Below, one piece after another: positions 1 to 12,114 of a DNA stretch of 64,000 nt; the stretch's first letter is position 1; every line of letters begins with the position of its first letter. The stretch covers positions 77,575,094 to 77,639,093 of the forward strand of contig OY754337.1 in assembly GCA_963573305.1 (NCBI GenBank), written 5' to 3'. The stretch comes from Pyrrhosoma nymphula (taxonomy: Eukaryota; Arthropoda; Insecta; Odonata; Coenagrionidae). Below the pieces are notes generated by a model that saw nothing but the letters and a program-made list of their open reading frames with translations, did not search any database and was not told where the DNA came from. Position numbers and translations under genes: made by a program.

Positions 1-1
1 G

Positions 2-3000
2 AATCCAACCCATGTCGCACCGCCAGTCCCAATGCAACCTGTTCTGCCGCTGTCTGAAGGTCTGGTCATAGTGAAGCAGCTGATCGCTGATTTTCCACCA
101 TTCGAGGTTTCCAATACAGAAAATTGGTATAATTTTATGTTGAAACTGACAGAAATTGTCTCTCTTTCGATAGTTCCTTTGTCTACGTTGTTGTATTTAG
201 TCATTACCAAGCTGCCAGCTAGTTCTCATCAGTTTTGGCTCTCTATGTTAAATCAGAATCTTTCGTGGGCCGAAATTACCAAACGAATTTGGGGAAGAAT
301 TGTAAGTGATCGAGAGTTTGACCGTCTTGTTACCACTATAGTAAAGAGATTTCAGTTCCCCCGTGAAACTCCTAATGATTTCGTATGTTCTGTTCGTAAC
401 GCGATTCAAGTGTTGGCGTTAGAGTTCACCGAGTGCCAAACCGTTCGGTTAATTATTCAAGGGTTAAATCCTCTCACTAAATCCGCCATAATGTTTGCTC
501 GCCAGCCCACGACCTTTGAGGAGTTAGACTCTGTCATAACCCAGGTGTCAAAGCAATTGATGGATTGTGCCGAGTACGCCAATACATTTCATAGTATTTC
601 TCCTAATGTCTTCCCAGTCGCCGCAAGGCAAATAATTTGTTCGTATTGTCGTAAAATTGGGCATCATGCAAGGGAATGTCGGAAGAAAGCCCGTGAAACA
701 CGCCAACCAGCCGTGAGTTTCATGAGCGTACGTCAAAATTGTAACAGTAATTTGCCCCTTCTTCCGATAAAACTTCAGTCTGTTTCTTGCAATGCCCTCA
801 TTGATACTGGTTGTTCCGTTTCTATTTGCGACGAAAAGTTCTTCAAAACTCTTAAAATTCGCGGTGGCAAAACTCAAAAGTCTTCCGATTCTATCGAGCT
901 ATTAACAGTTTCTGGTCAACCGTTTCAATTAAGGATGTCGATCCAACTGAAGGTTCAAATCGACAAATTTTCCTGGCAGCATACATTTTATGTAGCCAAT
1001 ATTCCATTTCCAATTCTTCTAGGCCTTGATTTTATTCGGAAATCCAATATGATTGTTCATCCGAAAGCTGTCTCTTTTGAAACGTCTCCCGCTACTAAGT
1101 TAAATTTTATCGCTTATTCAGTTGACAATTGCGCATCGAGTGCGTATCCCGAAGTGCCAAGCAGCAGTCGGTCGACAGATTCTTGCAGCAATCCTTTTCT
1201 CATTGAAAATGGATCTAATTCTTCGGATAATTTGATAAGTGAGTTAAAATATTTGTTGTCGCAATATCCCGATGTCATGACCCACGATTTGGGGACCACA
1301 TCGCTTATGACTTACGAAATAGAATTAACTGACTGTAACCCGATTCGGAGTCATCCGTTCTCTTTATCTCCCGTTAAGGCACAGATCATGAAAAAACATG
1401 TGCAGTCGCTGCTCGACAAGGGAATTATTGAGAATTCTAACTCAAATTGGTCTTCTCCAGCATTTTTAATTGCCAAGAAGGATGGTACGGAGAGGTTAGT
1501 TGTGGATTATCGTAAGCTTAATAAGCAGGTTCAAATAGACGGTTATCCCACTCCGTCGGTCGAACATGCATTTCAATATTTAGCTGACGCAAAATACTTT
1601 ACCATACTTGATCTTAATTCTGCTTTTCACCAAATTCCTTTGTCTGAAAATTCGAAGAAATATACTGTTTTTGTCACACCGTTCGGGATATATCAATATA
1701 CTCGTTTGCCATTTGGGTTTGCCAATTCTCCCCAAGTATTCACTCGCTTAATTAACGAGGTACTGGGAGATCTAAAGTATTCTTGTGTGTATCCTTATAT
1801 CGATGATTTGTGTATCTATTAAAAAAATTCCAGGGATCATATTAATCACGTCGATGCTGTCCTTAAGAGACTTCGTTTGGCTGGACTTACTGTATGTGAG
1901 GAGAAGGTTAAACTTGGCACTACGTCTCTCACCTTCCTGGGCCACTTGATATCCCATGGAAAACTTCAAGTTGATCCTGATAGAGTTAAGCCAATCGAAA
2001 AATTCCCTGCTCCAAAGAGTTTGAAGGAAGTAGCGAGATTTCTGGGGTTATGTGGTTTCTATTCCAAGTTCATTCCAAGGTATTCTGAAATTTCTATTCC
2101 TTTAAATCGCCTTAAACGTAAGAATGTTCCCTTTCACTGGTCAACGGCAGAGAATGAAGCTTTTATTCAGTTAAAGCAAGCTTTGATTGAGCCCCCGGTG
2201 CTGTCTTTCCCTCGTTTCGAGGATGAATTTCACTTATTTGTTGATGCTTGTAGCCTCGCATTAGCTGCAGTGTTAAACCATAAAGTAAACGGTGATTTCA
2301 TACCTGTGGCATTCGCTAGTAAAGCATTATTGGACCATGAAAGAAAGTTTTCGACTTACGAGTTGGAATGTATGGCTATATGCTGGGGTGTCGAGAAATT
2401 CAATGTGTACCTTCAAGTAAAACCTTTTCATTTGTATACTGATAATGGTGCATTGTCTTGGTTATTTTCACATCCCAAACAGCTGGGAAAGTTGGGTAGA
2501 ATGGTTCTTAAACTCTCTTCTTATAAGTTCACCATCCATCATGTACGGGGAACTGCCAATAATGTAGCTGATTGCCTTTCTCGTGTCGTTCCTGTGTCTA
2601 GTGATAACGTTGCTAGTGATATTGATTCATCTAAAGTTGGTGATGATCTATTTCCACCAATGGCTTGTGTATTGAATAATGTTCCTTTATCATTTGTTAA
2701 TATTAGAGACCATCAAAGGTCAGATCCTACTTTGAGGGATGTTCTCCAGAAATTGCAGAAAGATCCCTTGTCTTGTGCAAATTATTTTGTTAAGAACCAG
2801 CTGCTATGTTTTGGCAATTCAAAAACTCTTAGAGGGAAGGTTGTTTTACCTATCGTGCTTCGACCAATGATATTCCAATATTTTCATTGCTCTAGTTTTG
2901 GCGCTCACCTGGGAATGTCCAAAACTTATGAGAAAATTAGCAGGGAATATTGGTGGAAGGATATGAAAAGGGAAATTTTTGACATGGTCAGAAATTGCCA

Positions 3001-3917
3001 CTTATGTCAGACATGTAAACCTAGAAATTGTTCTTCGCCTGGCATGTTATCTTCTAACATCCCTTCTGATGTCTGGGAAAGAATTTATATCGATTTTGTC
3101 GGCCCATTTCCATCCACAAAGGGTAGTAATCAGTATATTTTAACACTGATTGATGGGTTCTCTAAATTTTGTATAATGGAGCCTGTACGAAAGGCTACAG
3201 CTGGTGCTGTTGTGTCTGTCCTCACTCAAAGAGTTTTCTCCAAGTTTGGTTTTCCAAAATATCTGGTCTCTGATAATGCTTCAGTTTTTAAGTCACACCT
3301 GCTTAGGGAGATGTGTTTACAACTTGGTATAAAACAAGTTTTCACATCTCCATATTACCCTTGTGCTAACCAAGTCGAAAGACTTCATCGAAATTTAAAA
3401 TCTGCCTTGACAATTTTATGTAACAATGTTCACTCTACATGGGACCTTTTCCTCTATGATCTAAACTTTGCTTTCAATACTGCTGTACATGGTAGCACTG
3501 GCCAATCTCCTGCCAAAATAATGTTTGGTAGACAACTGCCACATCCTCTTACAAATCAGTGGTCAATTCCTATTGAGCTGTTCGAGGATAAAATTAAGGA
3601 TGATCAGAGGAAAGCCTACTTGCAACAAGTGGTCGCCAATCTCAAAAAGGCAAGGGCAAAACATGGGGAGGCTTTTAACAAACTCCACTCTCCAGTAAAT
3701 TTTGCCCCTGGAGATTTAGTTCTTTGTAAAAATCATCCTATTAGCTCAAAGGCAGACAAGAGAACAGCCAAGCTAATGCCTCTTTGGGAAGGTCCTTTCA
3801 TTATTAAAAAATTTGTCTCCTGTAACAGTTGTTCTTGAGCTATCACATGATAAAGAAAAAATATGCCATGTCTCTCAGTTAAAAATTTATCATCGTGACT
3901 CTGTGAATTCTCACTAG
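2..3917 (+). pseudogene. gypsy gag-pol polyprotein, interrupted by a stop and a frameshift
   Basis: One continuous frame, open at the left edge, encodes a gag C-terminus with a CCHC zinc knuckle (about 640-680), an aspartic protease with DTG (about 803), reverse transcriptase with the YIDD catalytic box (1796-1807), RNase H, an integrase zinc-binding HHCC region (about 2880-3010) and the DDE core (about 3080-3450). A single in-frame TAA at 1820-1822 lies just after YIDD; the same frame then runs on to 3838. Near 3815 the frame shifts, and the last 30 or so residues continue in another frame to a TAG at 3915-3917. These two lesions make this copy non-autonomous, but the rest is well preserved, so the insertion is fairly young. 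In life the product assembles particles and copies and integrates the element. Confidence 0.9.
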
Positions 3918-4746
3918 CTCAATATGGTGTGACTTTTGCATTTTTCAAATTAACTCAATGAAATACTATGATTCTATTTAAACACACTGTTATTTGTTGC
4001 CTTTTAGTTGATCAATATGTACTATTCTATTAATATATTATTATACTAATACTTAATAATGTGAACACAGTGATCACCATACTTATAATGTTGTCTTCCT
4101 CTCAAAGTGTGCAAATTGTGAAATCTGTTGGAGGACGAATGGTCTGATTGGAATGGGATGTGGGGAGAACAGCCAGGAACATTCCCGAGGTGACTCGCTT
4201 CCAGATAAGTTGCGGAGGGTCAATGGCTGTTAAGATTCATGTGTGTGACATCGACAGTGATTATATCCATTGTCCTCCCAGGGTGATTAGTGCTTTCTTT
4301 ATGGTGATTAACTGTGTAATTGCAAACATTATCATTTTCTGTCTCTACCTGGCTATCTAATTTCTGTAGTCAGGTTATGTATGTTGAATATTGGGTTGTT
4401 AGGTCATGTATCTGGCGTAGGGGGTGCGATCCCATCGCCCGGCAATTATAATGATTGTCGCAAACAGCACCCAGCTCTTGTATCATGCTTAGCTGGTCTG
4501 GGGTTCCAACCCCCAACAAATTTTGAATTGAATAATCCATGACGGTGGCCACTAAATTATTTTTCTATTTATTAGCTTTTTCTAACACGTTTGACTTAAC
4601 CTGGCCCGAGAACTGATTGAATCTCTCATCTTACCCAAATTAATTTTCCATTTTTTGCTGTTTTTTCATGGAAAACAATTTCTTACATATGGGTAGTGAC
4701 ATTAAAGAGATATCAATCTAATTTGTCAATAAAATGACTCAAATCT

Positions 4747-4985
4747 TATCCTGAGTCATTTCTATCAACCCAAATTCCTTCATTGAGTTATCAATGCTTA
4801 ACAGTACAACCCAATTGGTTGTGCGAAAACATTTAATTAGTTTTAAGGTCCATGAAATTGATTGTCCTCTCATTCTGAGTCGTTCTATCAACCCAACTTC
4901 TTCAATGACTGTGTTTATGCTTAACAGTGCAACCCAAGTGGTTGCATAAAACCATGTAATTAGTTTTTAAGGTTCATGAATATGG
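4747..4985. repeat. Two tandem copies of a ~124-bp unit
   Basis: Two imperfect copies share CTGAGTC, TTCTATCAACCCAA, GCTTAACAGT and AACCCAA..GGTTG in the same order; the second starts 124 bp after the first (CTGAGT at 4751 and 4875). The repeat lies in the probable LTR. Confidence 0.8.
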
Positions 4986-5010
4986 GGGATCCACTCACAA
5001 ATTTTGTATA

Positions 5011-5202
5011 ATCATTAATATTATTAATACTAGGGTGAACTTGGAATACAGACTGATATTGTTATACTTGAATTATCATTAATATTGTTAATACTAGGGT
5101 GAACTCGAAATACACAAAGATATTGTTATACTTTAATTATCTATAATATTATTAATATTAGGGTGAACTTTGAATATAAAATAATATTGGTATATATGTA
5201 TG
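5011..5202. repeat. Three tandem copies of a 64-bp unit
   Basis: The units start at 5011, 5075 and 5139, each with ATTAATA, TAGGGTGAACT and GATATTG/ATATTGG blocks. The spacing is exactly 64 bp twice. AT-rich and non-coding, inside the probable LTR. Confidence 0.85.
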
Positions 5203-6097
5203 ATTATTATAATTTTCTAAAGTATATTTAACTGATGTCACACAATTGCATACTGTTACTTTCAATGAATACAAGTCTACTTTCATTGAACAATTGTATA
5301 ATCCTGCCTTCAAGAATATTTGCTTTGTTTTATGCAATATTCTCTTTCTAGTTAATTCATTACACCTGACGAGTCAGATGTTTCGTCTACTGGGTGTTGG
5401 TTTTTTGTTACTTAGATTTATTTCTCATATGTTGGATGTTGCCAGCTGGACATCCAAATTATTTATGATAATTGATATCAAAGATGCTATCATATCATTC
5501 TACTGGTCCATGTTTGTGACAGTCAGAATATACTTTCATCATTTGTTTGAAGGCTGTTGAATACTTAAAATCTATTGTTTAATGTGTTTATCTGCAATCT
5601 TCACCTGTCGCCTGGAATCACAGCTGTGGTATACTGCTCTCATGTTTCCTGCACTTGGCAACTTTCGAGGAGTGTCTCTCGCCATTAAGCCATTCCACCT
5701 TCGTCCTTGTCGACAGACCCCCTCCTCAGCTGACTCGTGTCCAAGCTCGCTCTCTATTGCTTCCGAGACGCCGACCGGGTAACACCGTTGTGTGAGCCTG
5801 CTGACTAAGTCACTTTTGTACTTAAGAGAGAAGTTCAACCTCTCGTACTTGTTAAACTTAAACTATTTTCCGACTGGTAACTTTCATTACGGCCGCCTGG
5901 CACTCGACCTATGGGTAAATTATTGTAATTGGTTTGGTTCTATTTTGTGATTTGTAAAATATATTGATAAGTTAAGTTTATGATTGATAATACTTGTGTT
6001 TCGTTCGTTTTCCTCATTTTTCTCACCCGAGCTTGGAAAGAGTTTGTGTTTTCAAGAGTGTTATCGGCGAGAAAATCTGCTCCTTCTCCCGATAGCG

Positions 6098-7867
6098 CTA
6101 CAGCTGTACCGAGTCGAAGATATGCTTCGGCACCTCGATGCAGTGCCATCTCCTCTTGATGTCGAACCAAGTCGGGATGTAGAGCTGCACGACGATCCTG
6201 GTCAACATCTTGAGGACTGTAGAGGGCTTACTCATTCCGACGTAGAGGCTCATGATCCTGTTGCCTGTTGTCAGCCACCTACTGTGCGACATGCTCCCAG
6301 GATCATGCTCAGCAAGCTCCTTCGGGCATTCCCCTCTGTCAATGGCATGCGCCATGTCCAAGCTGTACCGCTGATCCGTGCTGAGGATGGCGGAGTCGAA
6401 GTTGAGGATCCGTGATGAGGATGGCGGAGTCGAAGTTGGGGTCCGGAAGCTCCAACTTGATCTTCTGGAACTTCTTCACAGACAGATCGTTACAGGTGCT
6501 CAGCTGGTGGCCGATTGGGCCACTCCAACCATTGGGGCTGGTCGTGGCACTGTCAAACTGCTCCATGAGGTGGCACAGGTGCAGCTCATTGCCGTGGAAC
6601 TGGCAGATGTTCCCCTGGAGGGCATGTCCTATGCGATTTTCCATCTCGCAGATCGCTCCACCGTTGCACCCTGTGTTGACTGTACAGCCGTCGCACCCAA
6701 ATGCCCTCAATGTCTCGGTGTCCTCTTCAAGATCCTCCTCCAGGAAGTTGAGGACAGCATTCCCGAGGCACTCTGAATCCAATGATGCTGGCATGATGTG
6801 CCCGAGATACACATCGCCAGGCTACGCGAGGACGATGACGTGCTCCTCCTCGACAGTGATGATCTTCACCTTGCCGTCGCCGCACTACTACTTCACCTTG
6901 GTGGCGTCTCGGCGGCCGTCGAAATAGACACCGCTGACCGACTTGCCCCTAAGCCACTGCAGCTCTGCCTGGGTGTGGTCATCACGACGCTTCCTCCTCT
7001 GGCGGCTAAACATGTTGCAGTTCACCACCAAGGAGGGGTCGCCGGCAGTCACAAGGCCGGCGTCAACGAGGACAGCATTCGCAAACATGGCCGCGCTGCC
7101 GCTGGTGAGATTTAGGTGCTCGGCTATTTTGCACGCCTCCGGCAGCTGCATAAGGTTGCGTGAAGACGACGACAGCGATGACGATGGTCTTGAAGAAGAC
7201 TGTGGCCTCCACATCTGCTGGCTCCTTCTTCACAACCGCCTTGGTGCACAGTGCTTGGAGATTTTTACCTATCATTTTGACAAAGCTTGTTGCAGCTGAT
7301 TTTTCCTCTGCTTGCACTTTCTCAGCTGTCTTCCTCTCCACGCGCTCGTACTCCTTCTGCTGGTCCTTCGTAGCAGCCACTTCTACACCACCAATGAACA
7401 CTCTCCTCTCCGTCCTCTGGTCAATAATGAAGGGGATTTCATGTTCCACGGTGGTCTCCTGTGGTTTGCACACATTTTGGCAGTTTCGGGAGGCACTTGT
7501 ACTGGGCCACATCGAACAGTTTTCGTGCTTTTGTCTTGAAATCTTCTATCTTCGCCTGGGCCACCGCAATTTTCTTCTTGGTGCTCTTCATGAGCTAGCG
7601 ATGCTTTTCATGGTAGCGAAGGATAGCCTTCAGAATACCACGATTAGATATTGAGGGCACGGAGGCAAGTCACCAAATATCTTCCACCTCGTTTGCAACC
7701 TGCTGAGCCATGTCCATGGCAGGAGGGTCAAAGCCGTGACTCTGTTCCCTTTGTTGTTTCTGCACAAAGAATAAACATTTCATCACATCTTCATAGGTTG
7801 GCAGGTATATTGCAGGAAAAGCTGTCGGTGCTCCAAAGATGCACTTGACCTGTTTCCTCGTCTTCAT
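6098..7867 (-). pseudogene. Frameshifted relic of an insect-expanded protein family of unknown function
   Basis: Read on the minus strand from 7867, pieces in changing frames give a consistent protein order: an N-terminal LPTYEDVMK segment, an EVEDIW segment, a basic segment with AKIEDFKTKA and LFDVAQYKC, then IDQRTERR, an AVLVDAGLVT segment followed by RQRRKRR, a segment resembling CDGxxVNTGxxGG with IG..LQ...C..H.NEL (6339-6812), and finally GSMSHSRWLTTGNRI with LY..PTWFDIK (6098-6361). I recognise this order from multicopy uncharacterised proteins in aphids and other insects, but know no function; multicopy behaviour suggests transposon ancestry. At least four frame changes and a 33-bp internal duplication (6383-6448) show it is dead. 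The adjacent DNA at 7950-8060 is GC-rich and could be its old 5' end. Confidence 0.6.
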
Positions 7868-9685
7868 TGCACTTGTCCAAAAACCACAATGATAAACTTC
7901 TCAAACACAAACAAATCGCTAAACGAGAACAAACGCCTACTCTGCTAGTTACATAGTTCCTCCCGTTCCCACCGCGGAGCTCTTCGGTTGCTTCGGCACT
8001 TCCCTAAGCCTCACCTCCTCCCCGCTTCCGCCTCCTCCCTGCCGACTGTGCCGGCCGGGTGGGAGACTGTCACTCAGTCACCGGCCGACAGGCCTCGAGT
8101 CAACATCCATGTGACTACATCGCCACCAGGCTCCTAAAAACCCATTTCTGCATACCATTTTGAGATAACAAACAATTCTAGCATCCAGCCCAACTGCTAC
8201 TGAAAACGAAGTTTTCTTCAACAAGCCTGGGGGGGGGGAAAGGTGAGGAAGGAGGGGGGAACTAATTGGACGAAGTAACTGTCCCACATACCCAAATAAT
8301 AACGATTTTACGTCACTTGCAGTGCATTTTTGAAGAAATTGACCAATTTCTTACCTTTTCTACAGCACTGATGGCGTGCCACGTGACCCGCAGACCTGTT
8401 GGGCCTACCTCAGCATCTAGCCGAGCCATATCAGTCATAGACACCTGAAAAAACCACACCAGAGTCTCTGAAATGGCTTAAAAGGGGGCAAATCAGAGCA
8501 GGTGTTTCGGGTTGCCTACTCTCAGTATAAACTGCCCCAGCGGCACCCCTAGATATTGTCCGAAAAAAAATTTTTTATTCCGTTGTTCATTGGTAGGACA
8601 GGCTACATTTTTCCGTATGTCGAACATCGAATTTCGATATCGACCTCCTCACAATCGGGCCTAGTCTACACTAGTACCTTAAGTGAGAAGTTCATTTACG
8701 GTGGTAGTGTTGGTGTCACAGCTTCATTTAAAGACAGCTTCACTTAAGGTACTTTAGAACCGTACTTAAGTCAACTATTTCCACACGGATGGCATTCTTC
8801 AAGTGTTATACGTAATCTATTTTAAATGTATAGGTTTTTATTATTTTAATTTGGGAGGTTTCATGCAGGTAATTTTGTAACTGGTAATTTTGTGCGTAAG
8901 GGGAAGCAGTTATATTTTGTATGTATGGTGGATAATGTAATTTTCATAGATTGTGGTGTATTGGTAAATGTAGGAAGTTTTATAAGGTACCCGGTGTATT
9001 GTTAAAAGTTATATTTTGTGGTGATGTTGGTGTAATTAGATTAAAGTGGTGAAATTTGCCATAGTGAATGATTTCAGTTTCTTGGAAATTTTGCTTATGA
9101 TATGTTTTAATGCTCATAATAGGTGAAGGGGTATGGAGTCACAGGCCTTATCAACCCCCATAAATAAAATGTCATGTGGAACCTAACATTATGCCTTTCA
9201 ATCATATAGATTTGTTCAAATTGCATTAGGTGAAGCCCGAGGTAACTGAGGTTCTTTGGTATGTTACCCATTAATGATTTTTGAAGGTAATTTTTTTAGC
9301 CATATCTAAAAGTGGATGACAAAAAATGAATTGTATAACTGACTTGTGATAGCATTTTTAGCCATACCTAAAAGTAATAGACAAAACAGGAATTATATTT
9401 GACTTCTAATAGCTATTTTTTATAGCCGAACAAATCGTCGGGGGCAGAAGGAAAATTATCTGTGGTCTGTCTGATGGTGTCAATTCCAAGTAATTAATCT
9501 CATCAGTATTGTACATATTGTGATTACTAATCTCTGCCTAGATTCCTGAACATAATTTGATTTCTGTTGTGTGCCCATTTCATTCAGAATTTTTTAAATT
9601 CCTTTATGAACTGCATTTACCTGTAATTGTGGTGCGATATCAATCATTTACTTGCTGATTTTCTTCTCTTCTGTCCTGTTTTTAG
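7868..9685. other. Non-coding stretch upstream of a terminal exon
   Basis: A GC-rich block (7950-8090) and a G9 run (about 8229-8237) give way to AT-rich DNA from about 8760. No convincing reading frame was found. If the exon at 9686 belongs to a plus-strand gene, this is its last intron. Confidence 0.5.
8674..8752. repeat. Inverted repeat, 13-bp perfect arms
   Basis: GTACCTTAAGTGA at 8674-8686 is repeated as its exact reverse complement at 8740-8752, with about 53 bp between. A degraded third half (GTACTTAAGT) follows near 8764. Confidence 0.7.
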
Positions 9686-9835
9686 AGTAAGAAGATAGGA
9701 AAGCCTTCACAGTCATCTTCTAGTGCACAACCAACTTTACCACAAAAGAAAGGTACTTCTGAGCAGTCGTCTTCCAGTGGGCTGATTGCTAGGTCTGGTG
9801 CCTTTTTTGGTGCTATGGGGTCAGATTGGTTTTAG
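9686..9835 (+). CDS. Terminal coding exon of an unrecognised gene
   Basis: A strong acceptor (a long run of T and C ending TTTTTAG at 9681-9685) is followed by an open frame of 49 codons ending in TAG at 9833-9835. The peptide is rich in Ser, Gln and Lys and ends in a hydrophobic-aromatic tail, FFGAMGSDWF. Frame and phase are assumed from the open frame. No upstream exon could be traced, so the rest of the gene may lie left of the window, with the gypsy element in its last intron. AATAAA at 11046 is the first good downstream poly(A) signal. The gene was not recognised; the tail motif is the best handle for a search. Confidence 0.5.
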   Translation, partial: SKKIGKPSQSSSSAQPTLPQKKGTSEQSSSSGLIARSGAFFGAMGSDWF

Positions 9836-11070
9836 AAATCTTAAAATTATTATCATTTCCAAAGAATCAGTCATCTGATTCTTCCAAAATCATGATCCAC
9901 TTGTCTTATTTAGGTAAAATTTGCAATTTACCTTCTTGTTATTCTGAGGAAATAGCATGGGTTTTTCACAACCAAATTACGGACTATAAAATAATGACTC
10001 TGTGCCTTAAGCAATGTATAGGTGTGATTTTAGTTTTTTTATAGATGTGTGAGTGAACTGAAAGTCTTTATAGCTGAATTGTTACTTGTGAAAATAGTGA
10101 TTAAGGTTTGATGAGTATTACCTTAATGGTGGGTGACAATTTTAGACCCTTTGTATATAGGATTTAATGAGTCAATATGAAAAAGCTTTATATATGAACA
10201 TTTCCAGCATCAATGCTAGGTTTTTAGAAATACATTACACTCCTCCTTACCTTACGAGACATCCTGCTCTCAGTTATAATGAAAAATGTTTCAAAGTGGA
10301 AAAAAATCAATAGCCTGAAAGTTCATAATGCATGCCACAAAGTTTTGCGGCAAACGTACTACTACTATTAGATGTTAAATGAGTGAGACTTATGACTGAA
10401 TGATCATCCCACTAAAATTATTATTGTTGGGTGGCAGTTGTTCATTTCATGGGTCTGAATTTGCTGAAAGTGGTAGCTAACGTATCTAAGTGTAATGCAT
10501 ATTTAGTGAATTCATGGCATTGTCTGGAAAAGGAGAAAGGCAAATGAACGGTAAATATTGAAAACCATGCTCATTGTCATATTGCATAGCTAAATATTTG
10601 TTATTTCTGCAGAATGATGTAGAGGATGAAATGGAATAATCTAAGTGGAGGTAATTAATTTCTTACAGAGGCGACCTCTTCCTTGTCTATTCTATTCTGC
10701 ATTTTGTTATTTTACCATTTATCTCATTAGTCAATTATGTGTGACCATTTTCGTTTGTAAACATTTCATTTGGAAATAATGAAAGGTGTTAATAATTGAA
10801 ATATGTATTACTTTTAAATTGTGTCAACCTTATTTTTGTATTATACCATGTATATACTGTATTTTTTCCTCTTTTCCTTGAACAGAGTTCTCTTTTCCTA
10901 TACATTTTTGCCAGTTTGTCATTTTAACTAAAACAATTTGTTGTGAATGGGGAACTGGATGTAGCCCAAAGTCCTTGTTGAATTATGATGCATGTGTGTT
11001 AATATTTTGGACTTGCTACCTATTCATTCATTGTTAAAGTGACGAAATAAAATTTTGTCAGTTTTCCATT
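9836..11070 (+). other. Probable 3' UTR of the terminal exon
   Basis: AT-rich sequence without good frames runs to AATAAA at 11046-11051, followed by a T/G-rich stretch (TTTTGTCAGTTTTCC...TTTGTGAG). This fits a 3' UTR of about 1.2 kb. Assignment depends on the exon call. Confidence 0.35.
11046..11051 (+). promoter_or_regulatory. Poly(A) signal AATAAA
   Basis: Canonical hexamer with a downstream T/GT-rich region, placed to end the transcript of the exon at 9686-9835. Confidence 0.4.
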
Positions 11071-11184
11071 TTTGTGAGTCAGTTTGTATGCCTACTTCCC
11101 TATATAACTTCAGTGGTTTCTTCATGATTATGAGTTATGTTGAACTTATTTTAAAGGCCTCAGATAAAAATAGATCTGCTAATG

Positions 11185-11460
11185 ATTTTAAATTGTTTTG
11201 AAACTCATTTCAAAGGGTTTTTCTCCTTTGTAATTAATTTTCACTTATTTTCATCAGAATATTTTTTATGCACTCTTTTGAAACTGATTTTCACTCACTT
11301 TTGCAGATCATTTACAAACTGTTTTTTGGCTAATTTTTACTTGTGCTGAAATATAACTGATTTTCAGGTAAAATATCTCATTTGCAACTGACTTAAAACT
11401 ATTTTGAAACTCATTTTAAAGGGTCTTTTTTCCTTTGCAACTGAATTTAAACTGATTTTT
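11185..11460. repeat. Direct repeat of ~70 bp, about 206 bp apart
   Basis: TTTTGAAACTCATTT.AAAGGG followed by a T-rich segment and CCTTTG.AA occurs near 11196 and again near 11402. AT-rich and non-coding. Confidence 0.55.
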
Positions 11461-12114
11461 TTCAATTTTCGGAGGAATTTTTCCCATATTAAAAAAATAA
11501 ACAAGTCTTGAAGATTTAAATTATTAAACTCCGGTGACAATATCATGAAACGAACATTAAATAATTCTTTTACTAATACATGCCCAGCATAATGAAGCAT
11601 CATTAAAAGCCAAGAAATACCACTTTTAAATTTCATAGTAACATTTTCTCTCAGTACTATAAATGGTAGCCTGAACATGGTCAATGTAAAAAACCTGGGA
11701 TATTTACAATTTATATTAAAGTCTCTCTGAGAGAGTTTGTTTATATAGCATTTAAAAAATCAAATATCAACCTCAGACTGAGTTAATATTAAAATGTAAA
11801 ATTATCATTTGCGTTCTGGCTAAAACAAATTGAGCATCATGAGTAATAAATATATCTTTATCATCAATCAAATGTGTTTAGGATAGAGCAATATTATCTT
11901 GTTCTAAAAATAAAAAACTATATATAATCATTGTATTAAGGCATGTTAAAGTGATACATCAATTTTATTAGTCACTCAAAAAGTTTCTTCTAAGTGTACT
12001 AATGGGTAGAACATTTTTTCTGCCTATTTAACCCATTGCATTACTCGCAGCATAAAGGAATGGTTGAAGGAGACATTCATATTACAAAGTGTATGTGGAA
12101 ACGTAGTAAAATTA

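Larger units (their letters stand above)
1..5890 (+). mobile_element. Ty3/gypsy LTR retrotransposon, 5' end outside window
   Basis: The left part of the window is the internal region and probable 3' LTR of a Metaviridae-type element. The 5' LTR, primer-binding site and start of gag lie upstream of the window. The domain order protease, reverse transcriptase, RNase H, integrase is diagnostic for Ty3/gypsy rather than Copia. No env-like frame follows pol. The right boundary is an estimate, because no second LTR is present for comparison. Confidence 0.85.
4140..5890 (+). repeat. Probable 3' LTR of the gypsy element
   Basis: Non-coding DNA follows pol. A short purine-rich stretch (GGAGGACGAA, about 4130) precedes a TG at 4140, the expected arrangement of polypurine tract and LTR start. 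The region contains tandem repeats and ends in a more GC-rich block near 5700-5890. The right end is not fixed. A 1.75-kb LTR is long but possible. Comparison with a complete copy elsewhere would settle both ends. Confidence 0.4.

Noticed and set aside
4747..5202. CRISPR-like array
   Set aside because: The repeats are directly tandem without unique spacers and the sequence is eukaryotic.
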